Shown piece by piece: positions 9,679 to 21,999 of a stretch of DNA of 64,000 nucleotides. The DNA lies in the NCBI GenBank assembly GCA_029207755.1, contig JARCOQ010000062.1, positions 372,001 through 436,000 of the forward strand, in the 5' to 3' direction. The stretch comes from Chamaea fasciata. Lineage: Eukaryota > Chordata > Aves > Passeriformes > Sylviidae. Position 1 is the first letter of the stretch. Every line of letters starts with the position of its first letter. The notes under the pieces are model-generated. The model was given only the letters and a program-made list of their open reading frames with translations, was not told the DNA's origin and ran no database searches. Position numbers and translations under genes: made by a program.

Positions 9679-12600
9679 GTCACAGACACAGACACAGACA
9701 CCAGCTGAAGCAACAGTGTCATTTACTATCATGCAGGAGTGCAAAGACAAATCAGAAAAGAAGAAGGTAAGCAATGCACCTTATCACTGGTACAAAAGGT
9801 TGCCTCTAGTGGTTAAGAAAGATACATCAGCAGACACCCTTTTTACTTTATCCTTCATCCAGATCCACTCATCAGGTGGGGAAAGCTGTCCCAGCAAAGC
9901 TCGGGAAAGTCACTGCGAGGAACTAGGAAATCCTACACTGCCTCCCCCTTTCTTGGCCACCAGGCTTCTGACTGCAATGTGAGAGTAGCCCAGCTTTGAC
10001 AGTGCTGAACGAGCAATCTGACAGACCTTCTGGGGCAGGAGATCTGATTTCCTTCTCCTCTTGGTTTTCTCCCTGAGCCTGTCCAGGGCTCAAGGAGGAA
10101 GCAAGGCCAGATGTGGCCTTGTCTGGTTTCTTCATGCTGAAAGGTAAAGACGTGTTTCACCAATGAATGAATGCATAGATCCTAATGATAGTAACACTTG
10201 GTTAAGGAGCAGATCCATCGAACGTTTGGTTGGAAGGGTCATCCAGAGGGCAGATTTAGCTCAGGGCCTGTTGTTCAGGCCTTAGTCCTTCAGTATTTTG
10301 TGGTGCAAATCAATGCCCTGGAAAGCTGGAAACAAATGAGTCCCTCTTGAGCACGTTTCAGAGCGGGAGCAGGATTAGCCCTGCAAGGTCGGGCTAGGGC
10401 CAAGAGCAGAGGGCCAGCAGGCTGCATTTGCCCAGAGGCAGCCGGCCAGACCAAGAAGGCCACTGGTGCCCAGGGCCTGAGGTGCCCGAGGCTGCCTCCC
10501 CGCTGTGCAGCTCTGCAGAGCCCGTGGAGCGCAGGGTCCCGGGCAGCCAGGGCGGCCTGGCTGCCTTGGAGCACGAGGAGTGTCCCAGAGAAGCTGCGGC
10601 CCTTTGCTTTTTAACTGTTGCTCAGAGTCTTGTCATTAGTCCACACTGTCTGACATGTTTTCCTTTCCTCTGGCATATTGAAGAGAGCTTTTTGAGAAAA
10701 GTGGCTGATGTAGCTTCTGCTGGTGCTGGTACTTTTGTCTGCAGGTCAGGGCAGGTGGTTTGAACCAAGGACGGAGTCCGCAGTTAACACCGCAGTTTTG
10801 CCAAGCCAAGAAAACCATTCACAACTGGGTGACCGATGCTGAGTCGCTTTGCTAGTTTTTGGAAAGTTATCACCTTAAAAAACCCAACAAATGTTCCTAC
10901 ATGAGGGTACCAGCAGTGTACTAAAGATCCCAACTTTTTCCACCTCTTTTCTGTGTCTTTGGTGTTTCTAAGTTCCCCATTCCCCAGCAGGAATGGAAGC
11001 ATGTATGATAATGTGAGTGATTTGAGAGCTCTGTGTTGTGCCCTGCCACATCAGCGTTGATGACAGGCTGGACATGGACAGGTGTGTCGAGTTCAATTCA
11101 TCCCAGTTCTGTGCCAACAGCAGCCCCAAGATGCCGAGAAGAACAAGGACGGTGGGTGGGTGTGCACGCACAGCCCTGTGGGCTGACTGCTGTGTGGGCA
11201 GAAGGTTCTCAACAGCAGTACATCTTCACTCCCCCAAGTGGGAAGAATATATCAGATCTATGTGAAATGAAAATATTTATGAAACTGCACTCAACGGTAC
11301 ATATTTATAAGTATCGTAGATACAATTTATCAAATATAATGCTGCATATTCTATATTTTGATATGCCATAATCAATAGAATCTATCAAATATAGAGTTGA
11401 TCTTTCCCTAAGCTATTGCCTGTGGGTCCTAGAGGCCATCTCCTAGTGTTACTACATTTGTGCCTTCTGGTACTAGTTCTTACAGCAGCAACTCCCCTGG
11501 GAGTTCCTCCAGGGAACTTCACAGCAAGGGCTTCCATCACTGTCGTGGCTGTGGGAACTTGTTGCTTGCCATTTCTCCCCCAGAATCCTTGTGGATTCTG
11601 GAGCATGTCAGCACAGGTGTCCATGGCCCTTCCTTCATCCCCAGCCTGCAGCACTCACAGCCCTGCGGCCTCCCCCTTGCTGCAGCTCGTTTGCAAAGTG
11701 CTGCCAAAGGCAGCGGAGCTGGCTCAGGATCCCTGTTGGCTCCTGGGCTCCAGGATGACCTTCAGAGGGACACTTGGAGCGCTTCCTGAAGAGCTGCCCG
11801 TGGCATGGCGGATGGATTTGTCCTCCCTGGGTGGCTCTGGTTGGAGCTGGATGCTCCGTGGAATCCCGGAGTTTTCTCAGCGGCCTTTGCAGCGAGTTCT
11901 CAGCCAAGGGGTGGCTCTGCTGCCATCCCAAATCTGCACCTGCCTTGCCCAGCCTGAGTGCAAGTGGGGCATGTGCTGGGCATGGATGGAGATTTCCATG
12001 GCCAAAATCCTCCAGTATATAAAACTGCTCATTGCTCTGGAAAGCACAAATCACAAAACACCCATCGCAGTTGACAATTGTAATTTCTTGCTGATTCCTA
12101 CAGCTGCACTGCTGATCGACAAATACACCAGAATTGATTTCACATGAAAAATGTCATTTATTGCAAAATGCTTCACCGGCGCTGACACTATACAACTATA
12201 TATCTCAATTTAAGTTAAAAAAGGGATTTTTTAAATTTTTACACCAATGCTATGTAAAAATATAGAAATATCCACTTCAGTTAAGAAAACTTAATTTATT
12301 GCCAACATCTACAACAAGTCACTAGACACAAAGATCAATTAGGTGTTTAGCAACTTAATTTATTACATATTACTGCAAGCCTAAAGCCCATCTAGGAATA
12401 GAAAAATATCAGTATTTCTATCTAAACAGTCGTCTACAAAGATCTCAATCGATACAATGACACAACTATACATCTCCATACATGTTTAAATAGAAAGATA
12501 CACCCAGATACACCCACCTCAAAATACAGAAGTCAATACACAGATGTAAATAGAAAACTGGATATATTTACTTCTAGGAATACCAATATACCTATTTAAA

Positions 12601-13250
12601 GAGCCATATAACTCCAACTGCATGAATAGAAATACCTACACAACTGTATTCATAGGAAATAAAATTAAAACACACATAGAACAGCATACTTACATATACA
12701 TATACTTACATCCATATATACATATGTTATTACAAAGATGTATGCATATATACAGACACATATATATGTAGCATACATTTATAAATATACCAAGATACAT
12801 ACAGAAATATTCCTATACAAATAGTAACTTGCATATATAAATATCCATGTAATTATTCCTCTCTATGCTACAGTCCATATATCTTTAAACAGAAATCTAA
12901 GCAGAGGGATTGCCGCCGCCCCATCTTCAAAGCCTTTCACTCTGTTCTTGCTTCCTCCCCTGCAGAGCAGCACCCCTGGACAAGGACAGCAGATGGCACT
13001 GGCTCAGGGGACAGTGCCTGGGGCCACCGGCAGCTCCCAGCGCTCCAGGGACACCGGGGGCTGGAACTGCTGCTCCGCCCGGCCCGGCCGCCAGCTCAGA
13101 CCCAGCACAGCAACAGGGGACACAGGGGGCACAGGGGGAGAAACAAGAGCTGAAACAGGCAGCTGAGCGGGGGAAAAGGTAAAAATGCAGCCTAGGCCTA
13201 CACAAACATCACTCTATCCATCTCTATCGATTCACAGACCGTCACGGGGC
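9679..13250. other. Intergenic; AT-rich low-complexity core
   Basis: No gene is supported. 12.14-12.9 kb is very AT-rich, with many short TATATA, ATACAT and ACATAC runs. 12.95-13.2 kb is a short GC-rich patch with no splice-consistent coding exon. The sequence is not shared with the region upstream of the second kinase copy. Confidence 0.45.
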
Positions 13251-13479
13251 TTTGCTTTGTGATGTCAGGGCACGGTTGCCACGTGGTCATGGTGACATCG
13301 CAAGGTTGCCTTGGTGCCCGGAAGGCCTCAGGGGTGTCAGAGCAGCTCTTGGGCTTGCTCGGTGCAGGAACTTGGTCCTGTGCTTGAGGCTTTTGTCAGT
13401 GGGCACCTGCTGACTGACAGGAGACTCCTTTTAGCTAGCGTTAGAGCGCATTCTGCAAACTTGCACAGCAGTTGCCACA
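13251..13479 (+). promoter_or_regulatory. Putative kinase promoter/5' UTR, copy 1
   Basis: The duplicated block starts only about 230 bp before the first ATG. Within its first 40 bases are a CRE-like TGATGTCA and a canonical E-box CACGTG (13280-13285). Both are kept in copy 2. There is no obvious TATA box. Assignment is inferred from position and conservation between copies. Confidence 0.35.
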
Positions 13480-16400
13480 ATGATTGGGCAACTCGCCGCT
13501 GCAGTTTTCACTGTTTATGGAGTTGCCTATTCCTGCTATTTCCTGACTCACCTGGCAGGTAAGTAGAGGTTTTCCCTGGGTGTCACCTAACCTGGTTTTT
13601 GTGTCTTCCTGCTCTTTCTTAGTGACTGAGTTGATTTGGAAACAGAAAGGCCATTGGGATGCCGCTTGGGTAAAGGTGCTGTCAACACGTTCAGCTCAAA
13701 AGGGGCTGTGTGTAGCCACGGCCGTGTGGGCAGCATTTGCAAGGGAACCTGCAGGGGTTGCGTTCCCTCCGTGGGAGAGTCTGTGGCAACAGAGTTTGCC
13801 AATTCCTCCATTGCTGGGTCGAGCAGGACAACTTTGAAAATGTAGACTGGGAGGCCTTCTTGGAAGGTCTTCTAAAAATGCTGTGGTTGTCTCCAGTTTT
13901 CTCAAAGCATCTGCTTGATTTTCCCTTGCCCACTGCAGGACACCTGAGCCGGGTATTCAGAGGTGCTGATCCCAAGGTGAGTAAGGAAAGAACATTTGAT
14001 GTTCTTGGCGTTTAAGAATTGTGCAGCAAGCTGTGAGCTTGGCCTGTGGCAGTAGAGTGTAGAGGGCCAGCTGAGTAGGCTGCAAGAAAATCCATTTCCA
14101 TGTCTACAGCAGCAAGAGCAGAGGCATCACTGCCTATTTCCTAATTTTCCATTCCAGAGCTTTAAAAGAACTAAAAGAGAAGTTTTGCCAGAGAATGTGC
14201 TTCCTGATAGTAGTCAGGGGGGAATATGCAATTTGGAGCAATTTGCAGTGTCCAGTTGAGTCAGCCCATTAGAATTTCGTCAGAGTGACTTAGAATCCCC
14301 TTGCTCTCCAAGTTGATGATTTGTGCCCTGCATGTAGCTGACAGCATCTTGCTAAGGGCTTGCATTTGAAATGGGATCTGGGGCTAATCTCTGCCAGCCA
14401 CTTTTCTTTCTGACACAAACTCCTTTGTTGTCTCAGATCTCCACAGGCTCTTCTGTTGAACCTGCAGGAGCAGCAGTGTCACCTGAAGGCACCTGTGCTG
14501 GCCAAGCTGTGCAGTGGAAGCCGGGCAGTTCGTTCATCTCCAGCACTGACAGGGCTTCTGCTCAGCAACAGGCGATGGAGGATGATGAGGATGAGTCCCT
14601 GAAGCTCCTGAGTATGTCTTGTGTCTTTCTTCTCTGAGGGACAGTGTATTGTGTGCACGTGCCAGCACAGCTGGACCCAATGATCCTCCTCACTTTGGTG
14701 TCCCAGGAGCATTTAGGGCTCCCCACAGGAAAGGCTGTGCTCCAAGGCAGCAAGAGTGTTCTGGGTGTTCCCGCTGCCTCTGAGGGCAGCTTGGACGTGC
14801 CTGGGGTTTGCCTGAGCTTCCCCAGCTGCTAAAGGCAGAAGCAGGGGTTGTCCTTGCATCAGCAGAAGGCTGTGAGCTAGCAAATGATCTGGGCAAGTCC
14901 TGTGTGCTAGTGGCCAAACTGGATAGAATAGTCAGCTTCCTAAATTCTCCTTAGACTCCTGACTTCTCATCCGCCATCCGAGCAAAAAAAAACCTTCACG
15001 GAAATTGATTGGTTTTGGCATTTTGTCTTTTGGTTGTGGTTTTAGTTTAGGTTTTTTTACGGATTTTTTTTGGGTAGAGGTTTTTTCTCCATCTTGAAGG
15101 AGCTCTTCTGCCCCATGTGTCTTAGTGGCGTCATTTTGATGACTGTTCTTATTTACCACTACTACATCTGCAGGGTTTTTAATGAGAATATTATATATTT
15201 GTCAGTGAGGACTCTTTGGAAAGAACATCAGGTGACAGCAGAAACAGAGAGCAAGAGCTGTTTTTTTTGTGCCCCCAATGAAAAAAAGCAGATCTTTTTA
15301 TTACAATCTGTATTTCATATCCTAGTTTTGTTCCTAGAAAGATAAGTCCAAGAGACACAGGCCTGGGGCATGATCAGATAAAAGTGCACTGTAGGCATTT
15401 CTCAGGAGTGAGCCTCCAGCCCATCTGCTCTATATTCCTCAGATCCATGGCACTTTTTCCTACCTGATTCCCAGTCATTCCCATGACTGTTAGAATGCTA
15501 CCCACTGGCCCAAGCCCTGCTCAGATCAGTCTCTAGGAAAACACATCAAGCCCTTTGTGATTCTACAGCACAAGTCATTGAAGCTGCTTCTTGCCCAGAG
15601 CAGCTGCCGGTCCTGTGCCCTCAGATGAGACCTGGTGGGGCTGAGAAGAGAGCCCAGCTGACTCTCTGTCTCCCGTCACCTGTTGGCACAAAAGGGCACT
15701 GCCGTGCACCTGGGTGTGTCTGCTCTCCAAGCCAATCCTGCCGTGTCCTCAGTGGGGGCAGCAGCTTGGAAGGGGCTGGGTGTGGCCGTGCCTTCTTGCC
15801 ATTGCTTGTCAGTGCTGGTGCCTGGGCTTTGGCAGCTTTGTGGCGGTGGCTGCCCTGGCCCTGAGGGCTGGTGTGAGCGCCGAGGCTGGAGCCTTCCTTA
15901 GCTGGGAGAGTCCCGCTGCCGGCCGGCCGCTGCAGCGCGGAGCTGCCCCGAGGCAGCAGCCCCTGCTCTGGGCCGGCTCCTGCACGGCCTGGGCTGGGCT
16001 CACAGAGGGTCAGCATCTCCTCTGGGCAGCTGTCCGTGTCCCGCCGGCACCTGAGGAGCACTGCTGTCCCTGCTGCCCTTGCCCGCTGCGGGAAGGTGGG
16101 CACGTGTGCGGGGCTGAGAGGGCGAGTGCAATGGCAGGGACTGATCCCTGCTGTCAGGGGGAGGAGAAGCAGTGTGGTTCTTCACGTGGGCCACGGGCAA
16201 GGGCGTCTTCCAGCTCAGCCTGCTCATCAAGGGTGAGGGTCCTGCTGCTGAAGGCCCCTTGGGATTGGTTAGAGCATGAGCTGCTTGGGTTTACAAAGGG
16301 AAAGGCATTCTTTTGGGAAACTGCTGCAAGGTGGGGAAGATGCCCTCCTCTCCTGGGAATGCATCTCCCTGTGCTTTGTTTTCTGCCAAGGCATCTCTTC

Positions 16401-19400
16401 AAAGGACTGTAGAAATCAGTGCTGGCCTGCTTTTACTGCAGAGCTGCCTGTCTTGTTGCAATTGTTGTTGTTGTTGTTGTTACCCAGCTGGCCACAAAGG
16501 ACTCAGAAGGCCAGACTGTACAGCCCCAGCAGGGCTGCCTTTTGTATCTCTTGGATGGTGGGATGTCTGCTTTCAAGTGAACATCTTGCATTTTGTTTCC
16601 CTCAGGGCAAATGGCGAGCACGGAAAATCCCCGAAGGAAATACATTGAAGAGGAAATTGTTGGCAGAGGGTGAGTCCAACCACAGTTACTTGTACGCAAT
16701 CATGGGGCAACGATTTGCTGCTGGAATATCTGTCAAGGGTGAAGTCAGGCAAGCTGCAAACATATTCAGACACTGGGGTTAGTCTGCCCCATCTCTCAGT
16801 ACCAGCCAGAATTTGGAAGTGTGGTCAGAAGGAATTGTCAAAGACACTTGGATTTCATTGCCAGAAACAGCAACCACCGCTTTTTGTAGCAGGCAGATAA
16901 CTGTTTGAAGGAACATTTCTTCCCAAGAGTTTGCTGAAGGAAATAGTGTGATCAGGATAAAAACTGCCCAGTTTAGAAACTGAAATCCAAGATGAAAGAA
17001 TCACCTGGCCTTTTGAGCTGAGGCACTAAACCCCAATGCTTCAGAAACAGGCCCAGTGCCCATGCACTGGAGAGGAAAATGCATCATCTGCCTTCTGGCA
17101 GAGCCCTCCTGCATGCTGCAGGTTGGAGGCATTTCCAGCAGACATCTCCTGTCTGGACTGGCTTTCACTCCAAGGTCTAAATGGCTTCTCCTTGCTTTGC
17201 TGCTGTTTTGTTTCTAGGGCTTTTGGAGAGGTTTGCAGAGCCATCGACACTGCCACAGGAGGACAGGTAAATGTCAAGAGCCCCTGCAGATTCTGCTGCT
17301 CTCCAGGGCTTTCCTCTCTCGTGTCAGCTGTGGCTGCAGCTGTGGCTAGAGCTGTGCTGCAAAGGCACAAGAAGCACAGACTGGTGCCAGCCAGCCAGCT
17401 GCATTTGGGACAGTCTTTGTCCTGCTCAGCTGCCAGAAGGAAGGCAAGGAGGGCAGCGGTTCCTTTCAGAGAAGGACGCTCTCCCTGGCTCTCAATTGCT
17501 CCAACAAAGGTGGTGCCTTGGAGCATCTCACTGCTCTCTGGGGCTACGGCTTCAGAGTCCTGAATTCCCATTTCTGGCTGCCAGCAAATACATCTGAATG
17601 TTCCTGCCAGTTCCTTAGCCACCTGCAGTGCTGCACTTGGGAACTGCACGTAGGGAGAGATCTGCAAGGCGTCCCTAAAAGCCCCAAGCCCTGCCTATAG
17701 CCCGAGATGTATCCACAGAGTACCAAGGCACGCATTTCTTCCTCTGAAGTACGGACAGAGAAACAGAGTGTGCTCAGAGCTTTGGGGGGTGAGAGTTGAC
17801 ACACCATTTTTTACAAGTGGACAAGGCAAATTGTGGTCAGTGGGAACGTGTCCTGGAACTGGCCCCCAAAGGAGCAGAGAAATGAGCTGTAGGAATGTCA
17901 GTTCCTAATTACTCCTTTGTCTAATCGCAAGGCACTTTGGCAGAGCTCACCTGTGTCATTGCAAAATCACTCGCTCCATGTGTGTTGTGGTCTCATTCCA
18001 CCAGCTTCTAAAGTTACTGATTTTCTGTGTCATTCTAGGTGGCCATTAAGAAAATCAATCTTCAAGGACCGAATAGGAATCAACAAGCGCTTAATGAAAT
18101 CATGGTCATGAAGAAGAATAAGAGTCCCCACGTTGTGGATTATTTAGACAGGTGAGTGGTCATGGTCTCTTCCCATGAAGGTTTGTTTCCATAGTAAAAG
18201 CATGCGAGGTTAAAACCCCACTTTGGACACTGGCAGAAAATAGAGCTGTTAATAATCAGTTAATTATTATTTCTCTACTCATCTCCAATGGATGGGAAGA
18301 GAGTGTATTTTGCCTGCATGTGTCTTCCCTGGCTTTCAAACACTGAGTTGGAACATTGGCCAAAAACCTGAATCAACCCTCCCATACTAAGTCAATACCT
18401 TGTAAGCTCACTGCCTCCATGTTGTCTCAGGATTGATTTTTTCAAGTTTCTTCAATGCTGATGAAGCATGCTAGAGAGGATTTCCCTTGGATTGTTGCCC
18501 CTCTTTTCCAGGGCTGGCCATGCCAGGAACACTAGGTGTTCCTTTCCAGAAATACCATGCGGGACAGGTTTTTCATCTTGGCTGATACTAAACTGTACTT
18601 TTTGCTTGCTGGCCATCTAAAATATCTCCTTTCTCACAGATGTGCTGTTCTCCTTGAGACTGCACAGACTGCAAACAATGCACAGCCTGAAGGGAGTGTC
18701 TATTCCTTGAATTCTGTCTATGTCACAAAGGCACCCGGAAACAAGAATCAAGCAAAGAAACCAATGTGTGCATGTTCATCTGCATGGCCTTGTTCCCTTC
18801 TTTCAGCTACCTTGTGCTCGACGAACTCTGGCTGGTGATGGAGTACATGGATGGAGGCTCTCTGGATGATGTCATCGCTGAGGTTCGCATATGTGAACAC
18901 CACGTTGCAACCATCAGTCGAGAGGTGAGGGATCCCATCTGTGCGTCCCAGGGCTTGGGCAGGATTGTCTGGGAAAGGGGCTCAGGACAGGAGCGATTCT
19001 GTGAGCCAGGCTTTGTTTCTGTGTGGCTGATATGCTCTGGGCAAGCAAGAGCATCTCAAGCGAACTGCCTGCCAGTGCCCCTGCACTCACTGGACTCTGT
19101 TCTTGTCCTCTTCTCTCCCGCTGTTGCATTCTCACTCTGGCTCTTGTATTTGCTCTTCTCCATCTTGCCTCTCTAAACTTTGGCCTGTCTGCACTGCATT
19201 CCTTGCCTGTAAAAGCAAAGGTGGGGGTGGCACTGTTTGAAAGGAGCAGCAAAGAAGAAAGACTCATTTCTCTGAGTCCTCAGCTGGAAAGGTTAGCAGT
19301 GCAGCCAGAATGCTCTGTACTTCTGAGCACATCCACTGCAGCAGCAGTCGTCCTGGCTGGTTTGCAGGGCAGAGTCTACACCAGCAGTTGCTGTTGCTCT

Positions 19401-21941
19401 TTGACAAGCTGACATGCCTTTCTTTAGAAAGGTGCTGCCCTGCCTGTGTTGGAGCAGCGAGCTCTTGCCCTCAATGGCACTGTCTTCTGCCATTACTCCT
19501 CATTCCCCTGCAGAGGGAATCTTGGAGAGCTCTTTCCTTTCTTGTGTGATAAAATCACATCACTGATTTTTGCCCTCCCGTTTCTGGTTTCTCTCTCAGT
19601 GCCTGCAAGGACTGGATTTTCTCCATTCCAACCACGTGATACACCGAGATGTGAAGAGCCTCAACATTCTCCTCAAAACGGATGGCTCTGTCAAGCTGGG
19701 TCAGTATATTCTTGGGCAGGTGCAGCGTTCCAGGGATATGTGGGCTGTGGGGCTGCTTTTGAGTGAGTGCCAGCCCCCCCAAAATGGTGCTGGTGGCAGT
19801 GCAGGGAGCCTGTTGTGAGCCGACCACGCGGTGGCAACGTGCACAGACCTATGGCAAGGATCGAGCAGTGCACAGTGGCATTGCTCTGTGTGTGTCCCTT
19901 CCAGAGGGAGGGGGCTACAGGTCTAAAGCTTCAGGGGAACAAAAGACACTGCTGGAGGCCGTGTAAAAAATGTGGGGATTTTTGAAGCAGCCAATGCCAT
20001 ATTTCCTTGGCTAAAGTCCTGAGGAAACAGAGCAGGGACAGTTGTCCAGGAGATTCAGCAGCACATTCTCCAACTTCAACTGGGCAATTCTTTTCCTTGC
20101 TTTCCTAATTGCACAGGATTCAAATAAAAACGGTCTTTTGCTCTCTCCCCAGCTGATTTTGGCCTCTCTGCTCAACTCACCTATAAGCAGAGTAGACGGA
20201 GATCGGTGACTGGGACTGCTTGGTGGATGGCGCCTGAAATTGCAAAAGCTGAGTCCTATGGCCCCAAAGCAGACATCTGGTCTTTTGGAATTGTGGGCAT
20301 TGAAATGGTGGAAGGAGAACCTCCTTACGGGAATAAAGGTCCTCTCTCGGTAAGGTGTAAATACTCTCTGATCCCGCTGTCTTTCTCCCCCATCCCACGT
20401 TCTGTGTGCCATTGGACAAAATGCCATTGCCATCTGCTGGAACTACTTCCACCACGGTCCCTTTCTGAAAATGTCCCTGCAGCACATCAGCATCTGCTGG
20501 GGTTTTGGTTGCATCCATGGGGGAACTCAAGCCTTAGCCCAGGCAGACAATCTCCCTTCTCAGGCAACATTTGGCTTTGGCTTAGAAGTCCTTCCAGCTC
20601 TTTTGGCCGTGTAGATGGCCCTACTAACAGGAAACAAGCATCTTAGAGCTGCTGTTCTCTTTCCTGAAATGAAGGAAAGAAACCCAAACCCAACAAAGTT
20701 TCTAAAGCAGTGGTTTGGAGAGAAGTGTACCCCCATTCTTCTCACAGGGAAACTTGCCTTAACTGAGGGATTTCCTTTCTTTACTTTTAATTACCATTGT
20801 TTTCAAGAACCAAGGAAAAAGCTTGATGACTTTTATAGCAGCTGTGCTTAAGGGACCAACAAGTGCTGCAGAGATGCTTTTCATGTCATACTCCTTGGAA
20901 ATACTAGAGTGAGTTAGTAGAGCAAAGTCCCTCTTCCAACTAGCCTGTCAAGCTGGTCAGGTGAATCCTCAGAGAAGCAAAGGTGCTTTTGCTGATGTAG
21001 TTTCCACTAAGGAGGTCAGTCAATGAAATCAGCTGCCAGGGCAAGATCTGCTGGATGCTGGAAAAGCTGTGACTGCATCAGGCTTTGGGTTTTTTGTTGG
21101 TCCAGGAAAGTCATCTCTTCCTCTGTGCCACAGCAGAAACTGCCACTGCAGAGTGCAGCTGAAACAATGGGATCTGGGAGAGCAGTTCCAGATGTGAAAG
21201 AAGCAGCTGAGAGACTCGTCTTTCCTTTTTCTCCAGGCTCGATTCCTGATAGCCACCAAAGGGATCCCAGAGCTGCGGCAGCCCAAGCTTCTCTCCCCTT
21301 TGCTGCGTGACTTCCTGAGCTGCTGCCTGCAGAGAGACGAGGAGCGGCGCTGGTCTGCCAAGGAGCTGCTGCAGGTAAAATGCCAAGGGGCTGCAGGGGA
21401 AACAGTGTCCCAGGGACGGGCTCCTCCTGCACTGACATGCCAGGCATCAGATGAGCCTCGTCCTCCTCGCCTCCACTCTTGGTGCTGTTCAAATGAGAAC
21501 AGCCAGGAATCCTAGACTGGGCTGGGCTGGCAGGGACCTGTAAGGGTCATCTGGTCCAAGTGCCCTGCAATGAGCAGGGGCGTCTTTCAAGAGATCAGGA
21601 TGCTCAGACCTGAAATATTTCCAGGCCTGGGGCATTTAGCAGCTCTTGCAGTAAGCTGTGCCACTGTTGTCCCACTGTTGCTCCTTAGACCTACTCTGAC
21701 TCAATCCCCTTTTCATTGAAAAAAAGATTACCCTGCCTTTGGGGCTCTTTGCTTGGAAAGTAATGGTTCATTCTTGGCTTTTTTGTTTTCCTTTGTGCAG
21801 CATCCATTTGTAACATCAGCCAAGCCTACATCCAGCCTGGTGCCACTCATCCTTACCTTTAAGAGGTGGAAGGAGTTGACAGGAATGGACCAGTCACTTA
21901 AAAACTTTTTCTTCCATCACCAGCATTGTAGTAGATTGTAG
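13480..21941 (+). CDS. PAK3L: PAK3-like Ser/Thr kinase, short form (copy 1)
   Basis: Eleven exons, phases closing exactly: 13480-13558, 13939-13976, 14437-14611, 16606-16669, 17218-17266, 18039-18151, 18807-18924, 19600-19699, 20153-20349, 21237-21374, 21801-21941; 403 aa. The kinase domain (about 110-385) is complete: glycine loop GRGAFGEV, AIKK (Lys139), HRDVKSLN (Asp229), ADFG (Asp247), activation segment [10 protein letters not shown]. The order and the EMVEGEPPY motif place it in the PAK group, which phosphorylates Ser/Thr proteins downstream of Rac/Cdc42. No p21-binding (CRIB) domain is present; the N-terminus is a hydrophobic exon (residues 1-27, [10 protein letters not shown]...), a short linker and an acidic DDEDE exon. 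The first three exons are joined to the kinase by phase and conservation only, so an ATG at 16611 is an alternative start. It looks intact. PAK3-like genes are reported, from memory, to be multiplied in zebra finch. Confidence 0.85.
21515..21710 (-). mobile_element. Old CR1 fragment inside last intron, copy 1
   Basis: GGCAGGGACCTGTAAGGGTCATCTGGTCCAAGTGCCCTGC followed by GAGCAGGGGCGTCTTTCAAGAG resembles the reverse complement of a diverged CR1 3' region. The same sequence lies at 39577-39772 in copy 2, so it predates the duplication. Confidence 0.6.
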
Positions 21942-21992
21942 AGTAGGATTTTAGCCTGGGATTGTAGGGTAGTATTTTGGCCTAGGATTGTA

Positions 21993-21998
21993 AATAAA
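21993..21998 (+). terminator. Polyadenylation signal, PAK3-like copy 1
   Basis: AATAAA 52 bases after the stop codon, within a short degenerate repeat (AGGATTGTAGGGTAGTATTTTGGCCTAGGATTG). Confidence 0.8.
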
Positions 21999-21999
21999 G

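Noticed and set aside
15621..16412. 160- and 232-codon frames on opposite strands, also at 33693-34484
   Set aside because: They lie in an intron of the kinase gene, overlap each other antisense and have low-complexity translations.
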